In this document: positions 1 to 8,969 of the stretch, piece by piece
Layout of the letters: each line of letters starts with the position of its first letter
Numbering within the stretch: position 1 is the first letter of the stretch
Assembly (NCBI GenBank): GCA_015662355.1
Contig: DQUI01000066.1
Coordinates: forward strand, 1-33,130
Direction of reading: 5' to 3'
Source of the DNA: Methanothermococcus okinawensis
Lineage (GTDB): Archaea > AGJL01 > Methanococci > Methanococcales > Methanococcaceae
DNA length: 33,130 nucleotides
Position numbers and translations under genes: made by a program
The notes under the pieces: model-generated
Seen by the model: the letters and a program-made list of their open reading frames with translations, nothing else
What the model was told of the DNA's origin: nothing
Database searches by the model: none

Positions 1-990
1 AGTGAACTCTCCTGGGGATATGCCCTCTTCAGGTGTTTTCTCCTTAACACCCTCTCTCACTTCAATTGTGATTACCTCTTTAAACCTGTGCTCCCTATCT
101 AGGTGGTCTTTACATCTAATATCAACCTCAACTGGCACTTCCCCTGGGATGTTAGGTTTGAGGTAAAACTCCACTACCTCTCTGCCCTTAGGTTTAACCT
201 CAACCTCAGGTAGATTCCTCACAGTGACGTCATCTGAGAACTGGAATACTACATCTTTTGCTATAGCGTCTCCCTTGTTAACGATCTCCATCTTAGTTTT
301 ATTCCATAGATTTAAGGTGAATGACTTGTTTAGGAGTTTTATTTTTAATTTTGGTTTTTTCTTCAATTCCCTTTCAATATTTTCTTTAACTTTTCTTATC
401 TTCCCGTCGTTTTTTATAGATAGAGCCCTATTGAAACATTCTATAGCTTCCTCGTATCTTCCCAACTTACTAAGGGCATTTCCTTTATTAAACCATGCAT
501 CTCCGTAATTAGGATCTATCTCCAACGCCTTGTTGTAACACTCTATAGCTTCCTCGTATCTTCCTAAATGGTAAAGAGATACCCCTTTGTTATTCCATAC
601 ATAAGCATTGTCAGGATCTATCTCCAACGCCTTGTTGTAACACTCTATAGCTTCCTCGTATCTTCCTAGATCGTCTAGAACAATGCCTTTGTTGTTCCAC
701 GCATCTCCGTAATCAGGATCTATCTCCAACGCCTTGTTGTAACACTCTATAGCTTCCTCATACCTCCCCTGATTATACAGATCGTATCCTTCATTAAACC
801 ACTCTTCAGCTGTTTTACTATCCATAATAGAACCGATATAAGATATAAACATTATAATAAAAAAGATCAACCATGGATAGTGTTTTATTGTATTTATTAT
901 ACTCCCTATTATCCACCATACATGTTCTCTAAAATAAATAGTTAACAAAAAAATTATAATAACTGTCCACCAAAAGTCATCCTTATTAAT
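1..990 (-). CDS. Membrane-anchored TPR protein, 3' part outside window
   Basis: This frame is open from about 1008 to the left edge, so it is missing from the ORF track. Read from 990, residues 6-20 and about 40-55 are hydrophobic, suggesting one or two membrane anchors. Four 34-residue tetratricopeptide repeats follow (about 57-192; core GRYEEAIECYNKALEIDP), then a beta-rich region with motifs such as EVKPKGREVVEF that resembles CARDB/NEW3-like beta-sandwich domains. The C-terminus is not visible. The start is uncertain: the only good SD (AAGGTGAT) is 3 nt before an ATT codon at 988-990. In-frame alternatives are TTG at 948, ATG at 852 and ATG at 825, all without a good SD, and the last two lose the hydrophobic segment. 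It lies 31 nt downstream of ftsY on the same strand and is probably co-transcribed. TPRs bind protein partners; no specific function can be assigned. Confidence 0.8.
   Translation of the reverse strand, partial: MNKDDFWWTVIIIFLLTIYFREHVWWIIGSIINTIKHYPWLIFFIIMFISYIGSIMDSKTAEEWFNEGYDLYNQGRYEEAIECYNKALEIDPDYGDAWNNKGIVLDDLGRYEEAIECYNKALEIDPDNAYVWNNKGVSLYHLGRYEEAIECYNKALEIDPNYGDAWFNKGNALSKLGRYEEAIECFNRALSIKNDGKIRKVKENIERELKKKPKLKIKLLNKSFTLNLWNKTKMEIVNKGDAIAKDVVFQFSDDVTVRNLPEVEVKPKGREVVEFYLKPNIPGEVPVEVDIRCKDHLDREHRFKEVITIEVREGVKEKTPEEGISPGEFT
409..816 (-). repeat. Four tandem 102-nt TPR-coding repeats
   Basis: Four in-frame units of exactly 102 nt (34 codons). A core of about 54 nt is almost identical at DNA level in three units (from 511, 613 and 715), and the unit at 409 is more diverged. 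Synonymous sites are also conserved, which suggests recent duplication or gene conversion rather than protein-level selection alone. Confidence 0.85.
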
Positions 991-999
991 AATATCACC
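988..999 (-). promoter_or_regulatory. SD plus candidate ATT start codon of the TPR gene
   Basis: On the minus strand GGTGAT (999-994) is followed by ATT and then ATT (990-988). The GGTGAT-to-start spacing of 3 nt matches ftsY, rtcB, argF and other genes here. The nearby ATG at 980-978 is out of frame and its reading stops after eight codons, so it cannot be the start. Confidence 0.5.
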
Positions 1000-1021
1000 T
1001 TTTGAAGTTTATAATTAACCT

Positions 1022-2104
1022 TTATTTCTTTTTATCGTTAAACAGTTTGTCTATCATCCACCCCACACTAAACTCCTCTAAATCCTCATACCCCTGTCCA
1101 GTGCCTAGGAATAAAATAGGTTTTCCAATGGCGTAGGCTATAGAAAGTGCAGCGCCACCCTTGGCGTCTGCATCTACCTTTGTAAGTATAACACCGTCAA
1201 AATCTACAGCCCTGTTGAACTCCTCAGCCTGGATTATGGCGTCGTTACCTGTTAGGGCATCCCCTACAAATATTACAAGATCAGGTTTTGTTACCCTTAC
1301 AATCTTTCTCATCTCCTCCATGAGATTTACATTTGTAGCCTGCCGCCCTGCAGTATCAGCTAGTACTACATCTATACCTCTAGCCTTTGCATGTTCTATG
1401 GCGTCATAGATTACAGCTGCACTGTCAGCCCCCCTCTGCTGTTTTATCACCTTAACACCTATTCTCCTCCCATGCTCCTCAAGTTGCTCTATGGCACCAG
1501 CTCTAAAGGTGTCCCCTGCTGCCAGTACTACAGAGTATCCCCTCCTCTTTAACAGATACACAAGTTTAGCTATAGTTGTAGTCTTTCCAGTTCCATTTAT
1601 ACCTACAAATAGGATAACTGTAGGCTCCCCTCTCTTTCTCTTCTCCTCGATAACCTCATAGATATTTATAGTCTTCTGGGATAAGATCTCCTTTATAGCA
1701 TTTTTGAGAGCCTCCTTAATCACCTCTTCAGGATCCTCTTGAGGTCCAATCTTTCTACCTATAAGCTGATCCCTCAAGGATTGGATAAGCTTCTCAGTAA
1801 CCTCATAGGCCACATCTCCCTCTAACAACTCTAACTCCAACTCCTCTAGAACCTCCTCCACATCTTCCTCAGTTAATACAACCTCCTTTCCAAGGGCCCT
1901 CTTGATTGTTTTAGTTATCTTAAATCTGTCGAAGAAACCTATACTTTTGTCCACTTCCCCTTTTTCGCTATTCTCTGTTAAGCTATCAGTCTTTTTCTCC
2001 TCAACAGTTGTATCCCCTATATTCCCACTACTACCCTTTGAATATACCATCTCACTTAATTTAGACACTGTCCTGTTAAGTTTCTCCTTTAAACTTTTAA
2101 ACAA
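1022..2104 (-). CDS. ftsY: Signal recognition particle receptor FtsY
   Basis: FtsY is the SRP-receptor GTPase that docks SRP-ribosome complexes at the membrane. The 360-residue product has a charged, low-complexity N-terminus, a helical N domain (about 60-145) and a GTPase domain: P-loop [40 protein letters not shown] and the closing GTGQGYEDL motif. That order and the absence of an M domain separate it from SRP54. The start is TTG at 2104-2102, with GGTGAT 3 nt upstream. It is divergent from the PF01877 gene at 2173 and is followed by the TPR gene on the same strand. Archaeal FtsY proteins of this length are typical. Assignment is firm. Confidence 0.97.
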   Translation of the reverse strand: MFKSLKEKLNRTVSKLSEMVYSKGSSGNIGDTTVEEKKTDSLTENSEKGEVDKSIGFFDRFKITKTIKRALGKEVVLTEEDVEEVLEELELELLEGDVAYEVTEKLIQSLRDQLIGRKIGPQEDPEEVIKEALKNAIKEILSQKTINIYEVIEEKRKRGEPTVILFVGINGTGKTTTIAKLVYLLKRRGYSVVLAAGDTFRAGAIEQLEEHGRRIGVKVIKQQRGADSAAVIYDAIEHAKARGIDVVLADTAGRQATNVNLMEEMRKIVRVTKPDLVIFVGDALTGNDAIIQAEEFNRAVDFDGVILTKVDADAKGGAALSIAYAIGKPILFLGTGQGYEDLEEFSVGWMIDKLFNDKKK

Positions 2105-2172
2105 GATATCACCATTTTATTTTTATATTAATCCCTGTTATAACAACTACAATAAAAATAAAGGGGATATAT
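2105..2172. promoter_or_regulatory. Divergent promoter region, ftsY / RNA-binding gene
   Basis: This 68-nt gap between divergent genes holds an AT-rich TATA-like stretch (ttttatttttatatta, about 2115-2130) readable in both directions at a suitable distance from both starts. The plus-strand SD is AGGGGAT before the ATG at 2173. The promoter call is by composition only. Confidence 0.4.
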
Positions 2173-2634
2173 ATGACAAAGGTAGATGTGTCAAATATTC
2201 AGATCTCTTCCATATCCCATGCTACAGAGGATGACAACAAGGTGTTAGAGGCCATGGCTTACTTTTTACCAGAGGATATCGATGATGAAGATGTGGAGAT
2301 TGAGACTGTTGAAAATCAGGGATGCTTTGGCAATCCAATAAAGGTCCACACTATTACTGTAGATAGAGGTAAGGTGGCCAAGAAGGTATTTAAACGTATT
2401 ATGGAGCTGATAAAATCTAAGGATAAGAACATAAATAAGTTGAAGGAGGATATAGATTTAAGAATAGAGAAAAATAAGTTATACCTTAGATTTAATAAAC
2501 AGAAGGCCTACCTTGGGGAGTGTGATCTAGTTGACGGGGACGACGTAGTAAGGGTAGTGATAAACTTTAAAATATTCTCCCCTAAGAACAAGGAGGAGAA
2601 GGTTAAGGAGATAGTGCTAAAGGAGTTGGAATAA
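2173..2634 (+). CDS. PF01877-family RNA-binding protein (COG1325-like)
   Basis: A 153-residue protein. The N-terminal motif ISSISHATEDDNKVLEAMAYFLP is typical of the archaeal PF01877 (former DUF54) family, described as RNA-binding and predicted to be exosome-associated. The middle alternates helices and strands (KVHTITVDRGKVAKKVFKRI), and the C-terminal half carries KLYLRFNKQKAYLG and a strand-rich tail, consistent with a compact RNA-binding fold. It has no transmembrane or metal motifs. The ATG start has the purine-rich SD AAGGGGAT. It is a single gene divergent from ftsY, with 175 nt of AT-rich non-coding sequence before the next gene. The family call is confident; the precise role (RNA processing or degradation) is only a prediction from the family. 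Confidence 0.85.
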   Translation: MTKVDVSNIQISSISHATEDDNKVLEAMAYFLPEDIDDEDVEIETVENQGCFGNPIKVHTITVDRGKVAKKVFKRIMELIKSKDKNINKLKEDIDLRIEKNKLYLRFNKQKAYLGECDLVDGDDVVRVVINFKIFSPKNKEEKVKEIVLKELE

Positions 2635-2809
2635 TATCCCCCTAATTATTATGAAAGAAGATTAAATATTTTAGAATAACGAATATATGGACATGTTGTA
2701 AATAAGGACAAACTTAGCATATTACCTATTTTCACAAATAATACACTAATTTTCATTTCTAAGATTTTTTATTATTTTTTTCTTCAACAAGAATTTAAAT
2801 GGTGCACCT

Positions 2810-4138
2810 ATGAAAAGTACGGTGATAGATTTTAAGGAATTTAAAATGATAACCGATACTAAATTAAAAGGCCACAACTTAAACATCGAGATCTGTAAGA
2901 ATTACGAGATCACCATACCTCTAGATAGAGTGCTCAACTACCCCTACTCCCTGGAAGATGGAAAACTCCTGATAGAGGGAGAAATACCTGAGTACAGGTT
3001 ACACTCTCTAAAGGCTGGGATACTCAACCTTATATCCCTCTCCATCTCCCAGGGTATGAGGAGTAAGATAACTGGGAGGAATACATACTACATCTGTGAT
3101 CCAGTACCTCTACTGGGGCATACAGCCTTTGGTCTAATAGACAGGGGGACTAATATTATACAGGTTAGGGGGCTATGTGGTTGCAACATAAACTGTCCCT
3201 TCTGTTCTGTGGATGAGGGGAGATACTCTAGGACTAGAAAGAACGACTACTACGTAGATATGGATCATCTACTGGAGTGGTACCTTAAGGTAGTTGAGGT
3301 CAAAGGTAATAGACACTTAGAGGCCCACTTAGATGGACAGGGGGAACCTACCCTCTATCACCCTCTCCCTGACCTTGTACAACGACTCCATGAGATAAAC
3401 AGTAAGGGGGAGGGTATAGTAACAATCCAGACAAACGGAGTAAGCTTAACCTACAAGTTAATAGACGAGTTGGAGGAGGCAGGGTTGCACAGGATAAACC
3501 TCTCTATAAACGCCTTAGATGAGAGGATGAGCAGGGCCTTGGCAGGAAGTAGATCATACGATATAAAACGTATATTGGAGATGGCGGAGTACATCAAAAA
3601 TACAAAGATACACCTTCTAATAGCACCAATACTTCTCCCAGGTATAAACGACCAGGAGTTCAAGAGGGTAATAGATTACGCTGTAGAGCTGGAGAGAAAA
3701 AACCCTCAAAATATAATAAACCCTATCACCAGAAGAAAAGATCCAATACTTGGAGTTCAACTCTGTGAAATATATCAGTTTGGTAGAAGGATGAAGAATA
3801 TGAAGGTGTGGGATTTTAAGAGGTTCTATAGATTACTGAAAAACTATGAGTTGGAGTACAGGGGAAAAGGTATAGATGTGCAACTGATAACTCCCCTCTC
3901 CAAGGCCTTTGGAAGCCACAGGAGAAAGAGGGCCCCTATACCCTTTAAGGTGAACAGTAGAGTTAAGGCCAAGGTTGTACTAGAGGGGAGGGTTAAGGGG
4001 GAAATAATTGGATGTGCCAGGGATAGACTTATTCAGATAATAGATGTAGAGGATCCTGAGAGGTGGATAGGGAGGGAGGTAAAGGTGAAGATACTGAGCA
4101 CCAGGGATGGTATATATGTGGGGAAGTTGTCTCACTGA
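2810..4138 (+). CDS. Radical SAM protein with C-terminal TRAM-like domain
   Basis: A 442-residue protein. The radical SAM cluster motif CxxxCxxC is at residues 125-132 (CNINCPFC), with an additional Cys at 123. Later elements HLDGQGEPTLYHPL and TIQTNGVSL fit the SAM-binding barrel. The last 60 residues (VKAKVVLEGRVKGEI to the end) look like a TRAM-type RNA-binding beta-barrel, as in tRNA methylthiotransferases, suggesting RNA as substrate. It resembles the archaeal COG2100 class of uncharacterised Fe-S oxidoreductases. There is no N-terminal MiaB-type UPF0004 domain, so it is not simply another methylthiotransferase. The ATG start follows GGTGCACCT. Its 3' end overlaps the convergent rfcL by 7 nt. 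Substrate unknown. Confidence 0.85.
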   Translation: MKSTVIDFKEFKMITDTKLKGHNLNIEICKNYEITIPLDRVLNYPYSLEDGKLLIEGEIPEYRLHSLKAGILNLISLSISQGMRSKITGRNTYYICDPVPLLGHTAFGLIDRGTNIIQVRGLCGCNINCPFCSVDEGRYSRTRKNDYYVDMDHLLEWYLKVVEVKGNRHLEAHLDGQGEPTLYHPLPDLVQRLHEINSKGEGIVTIQTNGVSLTYKLIDELEEAGLHRINLSINALDERMSRALAGSRSYDIKRILEMAEYIKNTKIHLLIAPILLPGINDQEFKRVIDYAVELERKNPQNIINPITRRKDPILGVQLCEIYQFGRRMKNMKVWDFKRFYRLLKNYELEYRGKGIDVQLITPLSKAFGSHRRKRAPIPFKVNSRVKAKVVLEGRVKGEIIGCARDRLIQIIDVEDPERWIGREVKVKILSTRDGIYVGKLSH

Positions 4139-5472
4139 AGGAAGGTCTCCAGTGTTATCTGCTTCCCCTTACTCTCTTTTTTCTCCTCCTTCTTTTTTAT
4201 TTTATCCTTTTTAATTTCCTTCTTCTTTTCCCTCTCCTTCAATATTTTGAATATCTTCTTTGCAGTGTTCTTATCTGTTAAATACTCCACCTCCTCCTCT
4301 GTAAACTCGAAGAACCTCACAAGTTCTGCCCCTAAGTAGGGATCTCTCTCAAGTATAGTGGACAGATAAATTAGATCCTCTCTAGCTCTCTTAGTGGATA
4401 CGTGGGTTTTTGAACTGATCTTAGAGAGTATCCTTTTTAAGATCTCTCTCTTAGATTTATTCTGTAGGAGCTTTGTAAATACCTTTGGTCTTACATAGGG
4501 GGTGAACCCTCTGTACTTCTCCTCCTTTGCCAGGGCCACCCCTGTGCCCATAAGGGCTGAGGCGTACCTCCAGAGGTTGTAATTCTGTCTCCTCTTTCCC
4601 CTCCCTAAAAACATATCCCCCTTAGATAGATAGTCGTAGGCAGTGGCAACCTCCTCTATCTTCTTATACTCCCTTGGGATGTTCTCAGACAACCACTCCT
4701 CCAAGGTTTCAAGGTCCTCCTTTAAATCCCAGAGTGTAGATAGGGCTATATCGTATTTTGTAGTCTTCAGTATCATCTTTATAACGTCAAAGATACTCTT
4801 TTCCACGTTCCTACTATCTAGTTTTTTAGCCTCTTCTGGGCTTAAACTTCCTCCAAGGGCCAGAGATTCAAGATCGTTAATTGCAGCCCTTAAATCCCCC
4901 TGGGCATGCTTTGCTATAAGTTTGAGGGTTTCCTCGTCTACATCTAGGCCTTCTTCCTGGGCAATCTTTTTTAATACAGAGAGTATGGTATTTGTAGGGA
5001 GAGGTCTTAAGTTGATAACTTTACATCTCTCTCTGAGAGGCTTAAGGGATGGTTTGTATATATCGTTTGCAGTCATTATTATTGGGTTCTTTGCAGTTTT
5101 AATTATATTCAGTATCTCCCTTAGACCACCTTTATCCATAGTTCCAGATATACCGTCTATCTCATCTAACACTACAAGTATTCTCCTACCAAGTATGGAC
5201 TTAGACTCTGCTGCACTTCCCACTATACTTCTAACGATTTCTGCGCTCCTGTTATCACTTGCATTTAACTCTATTACATCCAAGTTGTAGTCCCTTCCAA
5301 GTGCCCTGGCCATAGTTGTTTTACCACATCCAGGGGGGCCCGCAAGGATAACAGGTCTCCTATCCTTACCACTGATATAGTCTTCTATCCATCTCTTCAA
5401 CTCCTCCTTAGCCTTTCTGTTACCAACTACCTCATCTAAGGACTTTGGCCTGTACTTCTCAACCCAGTTCAT
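4132..5472 (-). CDS. rfcL: Replication factor C large subunit
   Basis: The large subunit of the archaeal clamp loader, which loads PCNA at primer-template junctions. The 446-residue protein starts with NWVEKYRPKSLDEVVGN. It has Walker A GPPGCGKTT, Walker B VVLDEID, and a lysine/glutamate-rich tail of about 40 residues ending in KQITLETFLQ, a PIP-box-like PCNA-binding motif. The lid domain and helical collar follow the ATPase core. Lack of the SRC box distinguishes it from RfcS. The ATG start has GGTGAT 3 nt upstream. It is divergent from purF across 85 nt with a shared TATA-like element, and overlaps the convergent radical SAM gene by 7 nt. The small subunit is not in this window. Confidence 0.97.
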   Translation of the reverse strand: MNWVEKYRPKSLDEVVGNRKAKEELKRWIEDYISGKDRRPVILAGPPGCGKTTMARALGRDYNLDVIELNASDNRSAEIVRSIVGSAAESKSILGRRILVVLDEIDGISGTMDKGGLREILNIIKTAKNPIIMTANDIYKPSLKPLRERCKVINLRPLPTNTILSVLKKIAQEEGLDVDEETLKLIAKHAQGDLRAAINDLESLALGGSLSPEEAKKLDSRNVEKSIFDVIKMILKTTKYDIALSTLWDLKEDLETLEEWLSENIPREYKKIEEVATAYDYLSKGDMFLGRGKRRQNYNLWRYASALMGTGVALAKEEKYRGFTPYVRPKVFTKLLQNKSKREILKRILSKISSKTHVSTKRAREDLIYLSTILERDPYLGAELVRFFEFTEEEVEYLTDKNTAKKIFKILKEREKKKEIKKDKIKKKEEKKESKGKQITLETFLQ

Positions 5473-5512
5473 CTAATCACCAGAAGGTTATTAATGAGAT
5501 TAACTTTTTATT

Positions 5513-5528
5513 GATTTTTATAAAAAGA
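5513..5528. promoter_or_regulatory. Candidate bidirectional TATA element, rfcL / purF
   Basis: A nearly symmetric TTTTTATAAAAA lies between the divergent starts of rfcL (5472) and purF (5558). It is about 30-45 nt from each start, which would allow short leaders in both directions with SD sites GGTGAT (rfcL) and CGTGAT (purF). No B-recognition element was assigned. Confidence 0.45.
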
Positions 5529-5557
5529 CTAATTAATAAAAGTCATTACGTGATAAC

Positions 5558-6925
5558 ATGTGCGGTATATTTGGGGCCTACTCCTTCTCAGGAGAAGATG
5601 TAGTTAAAAAGATATACTACGGTCTCTACGCACTGCAACATAGGGGACAGGAAGGTGCAGGGATTGCTGTAAGTAATGGAGATAGTATCTACAGCTATAA
5701 AGGTCTTGGATTGGTCTCAGAGGTATTTAGTAAGGAGGTGATAAACTCCCTAAGGGGAGAGGTAGGTATTGGACACGTTAGATACTCCACTACAGGAGGT
5801 ACCTTCCTTGAAAACTGCCAACCCTTTATAGTAAACAGTTCCCTTGGGAATTTGGCAATAGCTCATAACGGAGATATTCTAAACTCTCATATACTAAGGA
5901 GGGAGTTGGAGAAGCAGGGTCATATATTTACCTCCTCAACAGACTCTGAGGTAATAGCCCATCTACTTGTGAAGGAACTACTGAGGACAGGGGATATTGT
6001 TCAATCTATAGGGGAGGTTTCAAGGAAGATTATAGGGGCCTATTCCCTTGTTATCCTCTACAACAACAGCCTTATCGCTGTTAGAGATCCCCATGGTTTT
6101 AAACCTCTTTGTATAGGGAGAGATGAGAGGGATAACTACTACATATCCTCTGAGAGTTGTGGTTTAGACGTTATAAATGGAGAGCTTATAAGGGACGTAT
6201 ACCCAGGGGAGGTGATAATGATAAACAGGGAAGGTATTGAAACCTATAGAATAGGGGAAAACTCTAGAGTATCTACCTGTATGTTTGAGTACGTCTACTT
6301 CGCCAGACCAGATTCTATAATAGATGGTGTATGTGTTTACAACGTTAGGAGGAAGTTGGGAAAGATACTCGCCAGGGAGGAGCCCTGTGAGGGGGATATA
6401 GTATCCCCTGTCCCAGATTCTGGGGTGATCTCTGCCATAGGGTACTCCGAGGAGTTAAATATTCCCTACTACGAGGCACTGATAAAGAACAAATACGTAG
6501 GTAGAACCTTTATTCTCCCATCTCAGGAGGAAAGGGACATAGCTGTAAGGTTGAAGTTGAACCCTGTAAAACCTATAATTCAAGGTAAAAAAGTGATACT
6601 GATTGACGACAGTATAGTGAGAGGTACAACCTCCAAGAGAATAGTGGATATAGTGAGAAAGGTCGGGGCAAAGGAGGTACATCTCAGGGTAGGCTCTCCA
6701 AGGATTATCTCCCCGTGCTACTACGGTATAGATATGCCTACAAAGGAGGAGTTAATAGCTAGCTCCAAGTCCTTAGAGGATATAAGGAGATATTTAAATG
6801 TAGATTCCCTAGGTTACCTCAGTGTACAAGGTTTAATAGAAGGTATAGGAAGGGATGACCTCTGTTTAGCCTGTGTTACAGGAAAGTATCCAACTGATAT
6901 ATCCTGTAAGTTCTGCTGTAAATAA
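5558..6925 (+). CDS. purF: Amidophosphoribosyltransferase
   Basis: This enzyme catalyses the first committed step of purine synthesis: PRPP plus glutamine to 5-phosphoribosylamine. The 455-residue protein has an N-terminal class II glutaminase domain with catalytic Cys2 (MCGIFGAYS, ALQHRGQEGAG, GHVRYSTTG, AHNGD) and a phosphoribosyltransferase domain with the PRPP loop VILIDDSIVRGTT. Cysteines in CMFEYVYFARPDS, SPCYYG and CLACVTGKYP match the four [4Fe-4S] ligands of the Bacillus-type enzyme, so a cluster is likely. Compared with the Bacillus enzyme there is no long propeptide: the ATG puts Cys at position 2. The SD is GTGAT, 3 nt from ATG. Its stop codon directly abuts the stop of convergent secD with no gap. 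Confidence 0.97.
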   Translation: MCGIFGAYSFSGEDVVKKIYYGLYALQHRGQEGAGIAVSNGDSIYSYKGLGLVSEVFSKEVINSLRGEVGIGHVRYSTTGGTFLENCQPFIVNSSLGNLAIAHNGDILNSHILRRELEKQGHIFTSSTDSEVIAHLLVKELLRTGDIVQSIGEVSRKIIGAYSLVILYNNSLIAVRDPHGFKPLCIGRDERDNYYISSESCGLDVINGELIRDVYPGEVIMINREGIETYRIGENSRVSTCMFEYVYFARPDSIIDGVCVYNVRRKLGKILAREEPCEGDIVSPVPDSGVISAIGYSEELNIPYYEALIKNKYVGRTFILPSQEERDIAVRLKLNPVKPIIQGKKVILIDDSIVRGTTSKRIVDIVRKVGAKEVHLRVGSPRIISPCYYGIDMPTKEELIASSKSLEDIRRYLNVDSLGYLSVQGLIEGIGRDDLCLACVTGKYPTDISCKFCCK

Positions 6926-8098
6926 CTACAATCCTTTTTTTGCAATATACTGGATTATCCTTGCAAATGCAGGCCTGGTGATGAATATCCCTATAAGTAC
7001 TCCCATTATAGTGGTAATTGCAAACCCCTTTAACATCCCTATGCTCATGAAAAAGAGTGGGAGCATTGCTGCAATTGTCGTCCCTGCAGCTGCAAATATT
7101 ATAAAGAACGCCCTTTTAATACTACTTTTAATCTTCTTTGCCCCCTTAGAGAGGGTCTCATCGGTGATAACGATCTGATCGTCTACTCCAGTACCTACAG
7201 AGGCTATAATACCTGCAATAGAGGGTAAGTCTAGTTTCCAATTTATCAGGGATGCCACTCCAAGTATAATCAAGATCTCAGAGGCGCAGGTTGTAAGTAT
7301 AGGTATTACAATTGAGGGCTTCTTATATCTTATAGCTATTACAATACCTACAGCAAGGAATGCAAGGAAACCTGCTATTACTGCTCCCTTTATAAACTCC
7401 TCTCCCAAGGTGGGAGATATAGAGTATATATACTCTATCTTCAACTTCACTGGAAGGGAACCAGACTTAAGGGCAGTATAGATAGCCCATGCCTCATCTA
7501 TATCCTCCTTAGTAGGGTTACTCCCTGCAACAGTAATGATCTGATCCCTATGGGGTCTTCCATCTGCTAAACTAGGGGATAGCACTGGGGCACTTATCAA
7601 CTTATTGTCCATGTAGAGCTCCACCCTGTGACCCCCTTTCCCATAGGCCACCTCTGCAAATCTCCTAGCCCCCTCCTCTGTTAACTTAAGTACTACTCCA
7701 TAACCACTTGGCGTTAACTTTGGCTCCTCTACGTACTCTATATCCCTTCCTGTATAGGCAGTTATATTGTCAATCTTTGCTACAAATACCCCCTGTTGAG
7801 TTAATATCTTCTTTATCCTCTCCACATCTGCATCCTTTGGAATCTCAACTACAATCTCATCGTTACCCCTGGAGTAGATAGTGATATCACTTAAGCCGTA
7901 GGCGTTCAACCTACTTCTAAGTACCTCCACAATCACAGTCATATTCTCCTGGGACACTGGTTCACTGGTTTTCAGTACTATAACAGTACCCCCCACTAAA
8001 TCTACACCAAAGGATACACCTTTAACAGCGATTATCAGTATAGAGAGGATTACTGTTACAAGGAGTATCAGTATTTTACTGTCTTTCAGTAGATCCAT
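6926..8098 (-). CDS. secD: Protein-export membrane protein SecD
   Basis: SecD works with SecF to help translocation through SecYEG, probably using the ion gradient. The 390-residue protein has an N-terminal membrane segment (about 8-26), the SecD motif GVDLVGGT, an external domain (about 35-225) and five C-terminal membrane segments with the RND-type GTGVDDQIVITDE motif in place of the SecF-type GYSVDTDIL. It is shorter than bacterial SecD, as is usual in archaea. The ATG lies inside the end of secF (23-nt overlap), indicating translational coupling in the order secF-secD. It is convergent with purF, with which it has zero spacing. Confidence 0.96.
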   Translation of the reverse strand: MDLLKDSKILILLVTVILSILIIAVKGVSFGVDLVGGTVIVLKTSEPVSQENMTVIVEVLRSRLNAYGLSDITIYSRGNDEIVVEIPKDADVERIKKILTQQGVFVAKIDNITAYTGRDIEYVEEPKLTPSGYGVVLKLTEEGARRFAEVAYGKGGHRVELYMDNKLISAPVLSPSLADGRPHRDQIITVAGSNPTKEDIDEAWAIYTALKSGSLPVKLKIEYIYSISPTLGEEFIKGAVIAGFLAFLAVGIVIAIRYKKPSIVIPILTTCASEILIILGVASLINWKLDLPSIAGIIASVGTGVDDQIVITDETLSKGAKKIKSSIKRAFFIIFAAAGTTIAAMLPLFFMSIGMLKGFAITTIMGVLIGIFITRPAFARIIQYIAKKGL

Positions 8099-8936
8099 CC
8101 CTATCCCTCAAGAGGTAGTACTTCAGTATACCAACATTTGTAAGCCAGGTTGTCAGTAAATCTGCAATTAATCCAAAGAGTATAACTAGGGCTATATCCC
8201 TCAGTAGAATAGCTGCAGGCACTACATAGGTAACTACTAGGTAGAGTACTAACATAGCCACTATTGTAGTTAGGGACATAGTTATACCAGTTTTCATAGC
8301 CTCCTTTATCCTCTCCTCTAAATCTCCAATTTTTCTCTTTAACACCCTTGTAGTTAGTAGTATGTCTGTATCTACGCTGTAACCTATGAGCATAAGTAGG
8401 GCTGCAATTGTAGCTGTAGATACAGGTATATCGAAGAGGCTCATACAACCTAAGGCTATCACTATATCAGATACAGCAGCTAGGATCACTGCCAGAGCTG
8501 GTATAGGGGATCTAAATACGAGATAAACTACAACAGCCATAAATAGGAAGGCAAATGCTATAGCCTTTAATCCGTCACTCCAGAACCTCTTACTTAATGT
8601 AGGGCTTATCTCCTTCTGGGAGTACTTGAGCTCCTCTAGATCAGATACCTGGAAGAATTTTTTCAGCCCCTCTATGATCTCCTCACTATCGATCTCATTT
8701 CCCGCCCTTATTATAATAAGGACACCAGATGGGGTAAGGGATTTTCTTATCTCCACCCCTGGAGGAAGATACTCCTTTAACTTCTCCACGTCTACATCTT
8801 TATTAACAGTAATGGTTATCTCTACACCTCCACTTACATCTACGCTCTCCTTCAATCCGTTTACATATACGATTATCCCTGAGATTACAGTTAGTATAAC
8901 AGGAATAAGGGCCAGTACTCTGTAGTCTAACTTCAT
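8076..8936 (-). CDS. secF: Protein-export membrane protein SecF
   Basis: The partner of SecD in protein translocation. The 286-residue protein has one N-terminal membrane segment (about 7-25), the conserved VDVSGGVEI element, a short external domain, and five membrane helices from about residue 125 containing GYSVDTDILLTTRV, the RND/SecF signature. The tail is LLRDRDGSTERQ. The ATG has the SD GGAGGTAAT 3 nt upstream. The gene precedes and overlaps secD. The intergenic region to the TatD-like gene is only 33 nt and the strand is the same, so that gene may be transcribed into secF. Confidence 0.95.
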   Translation of the reverse strand: MKLDYRVLALIPVILTVISGIIVYVNGLKESVDVSGGVEITITVNKDVDVEKLKEYLPPGVEIRKSLTPSGVLIIIRAGNEIDSEEIIEGLKKFFQVSDLEELKYSQKEISPTLSKRFWSDGLKAIAFAFLFMAVVVYLVFRSPIPALAVILAAVSDIVIALGCMSLFDIPVSTATIAALLMLIGYSVDTDILLTTRVLKRKIGDLEERIKEAMKTGITMSLTTIVAMLVLYLVVTYVVPAAILLRDIALVILFGLIADLLTTWLTNVGILKYYLLRDRDGSTERQ

Positions 8937-8969
8937 CTCATTACCTCCTTAAAAGAATAATAAAAAAAA

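Noticed and set aside
224-508. 94-aa plus-strand ORF near the left edge
   Set aside because: Hydrophobic shadow of the minus-strand TPR gene, which is simply absent from the track because it runs off the window.
409-816. Regular repeats that could suggest a CRISPR array
   Set aside because: The units are directly tandem at 102 nt, in frame and encode TPR motifs; there are no unique spacers and no cas genes.
4643-5290. 215-aa ORF on the plus strand opposite rfcL
   Set aside because: Serine/isoleucine-rich shadow translation lying wholly within the strongly supported rfcL gene; no SD and no family motif.
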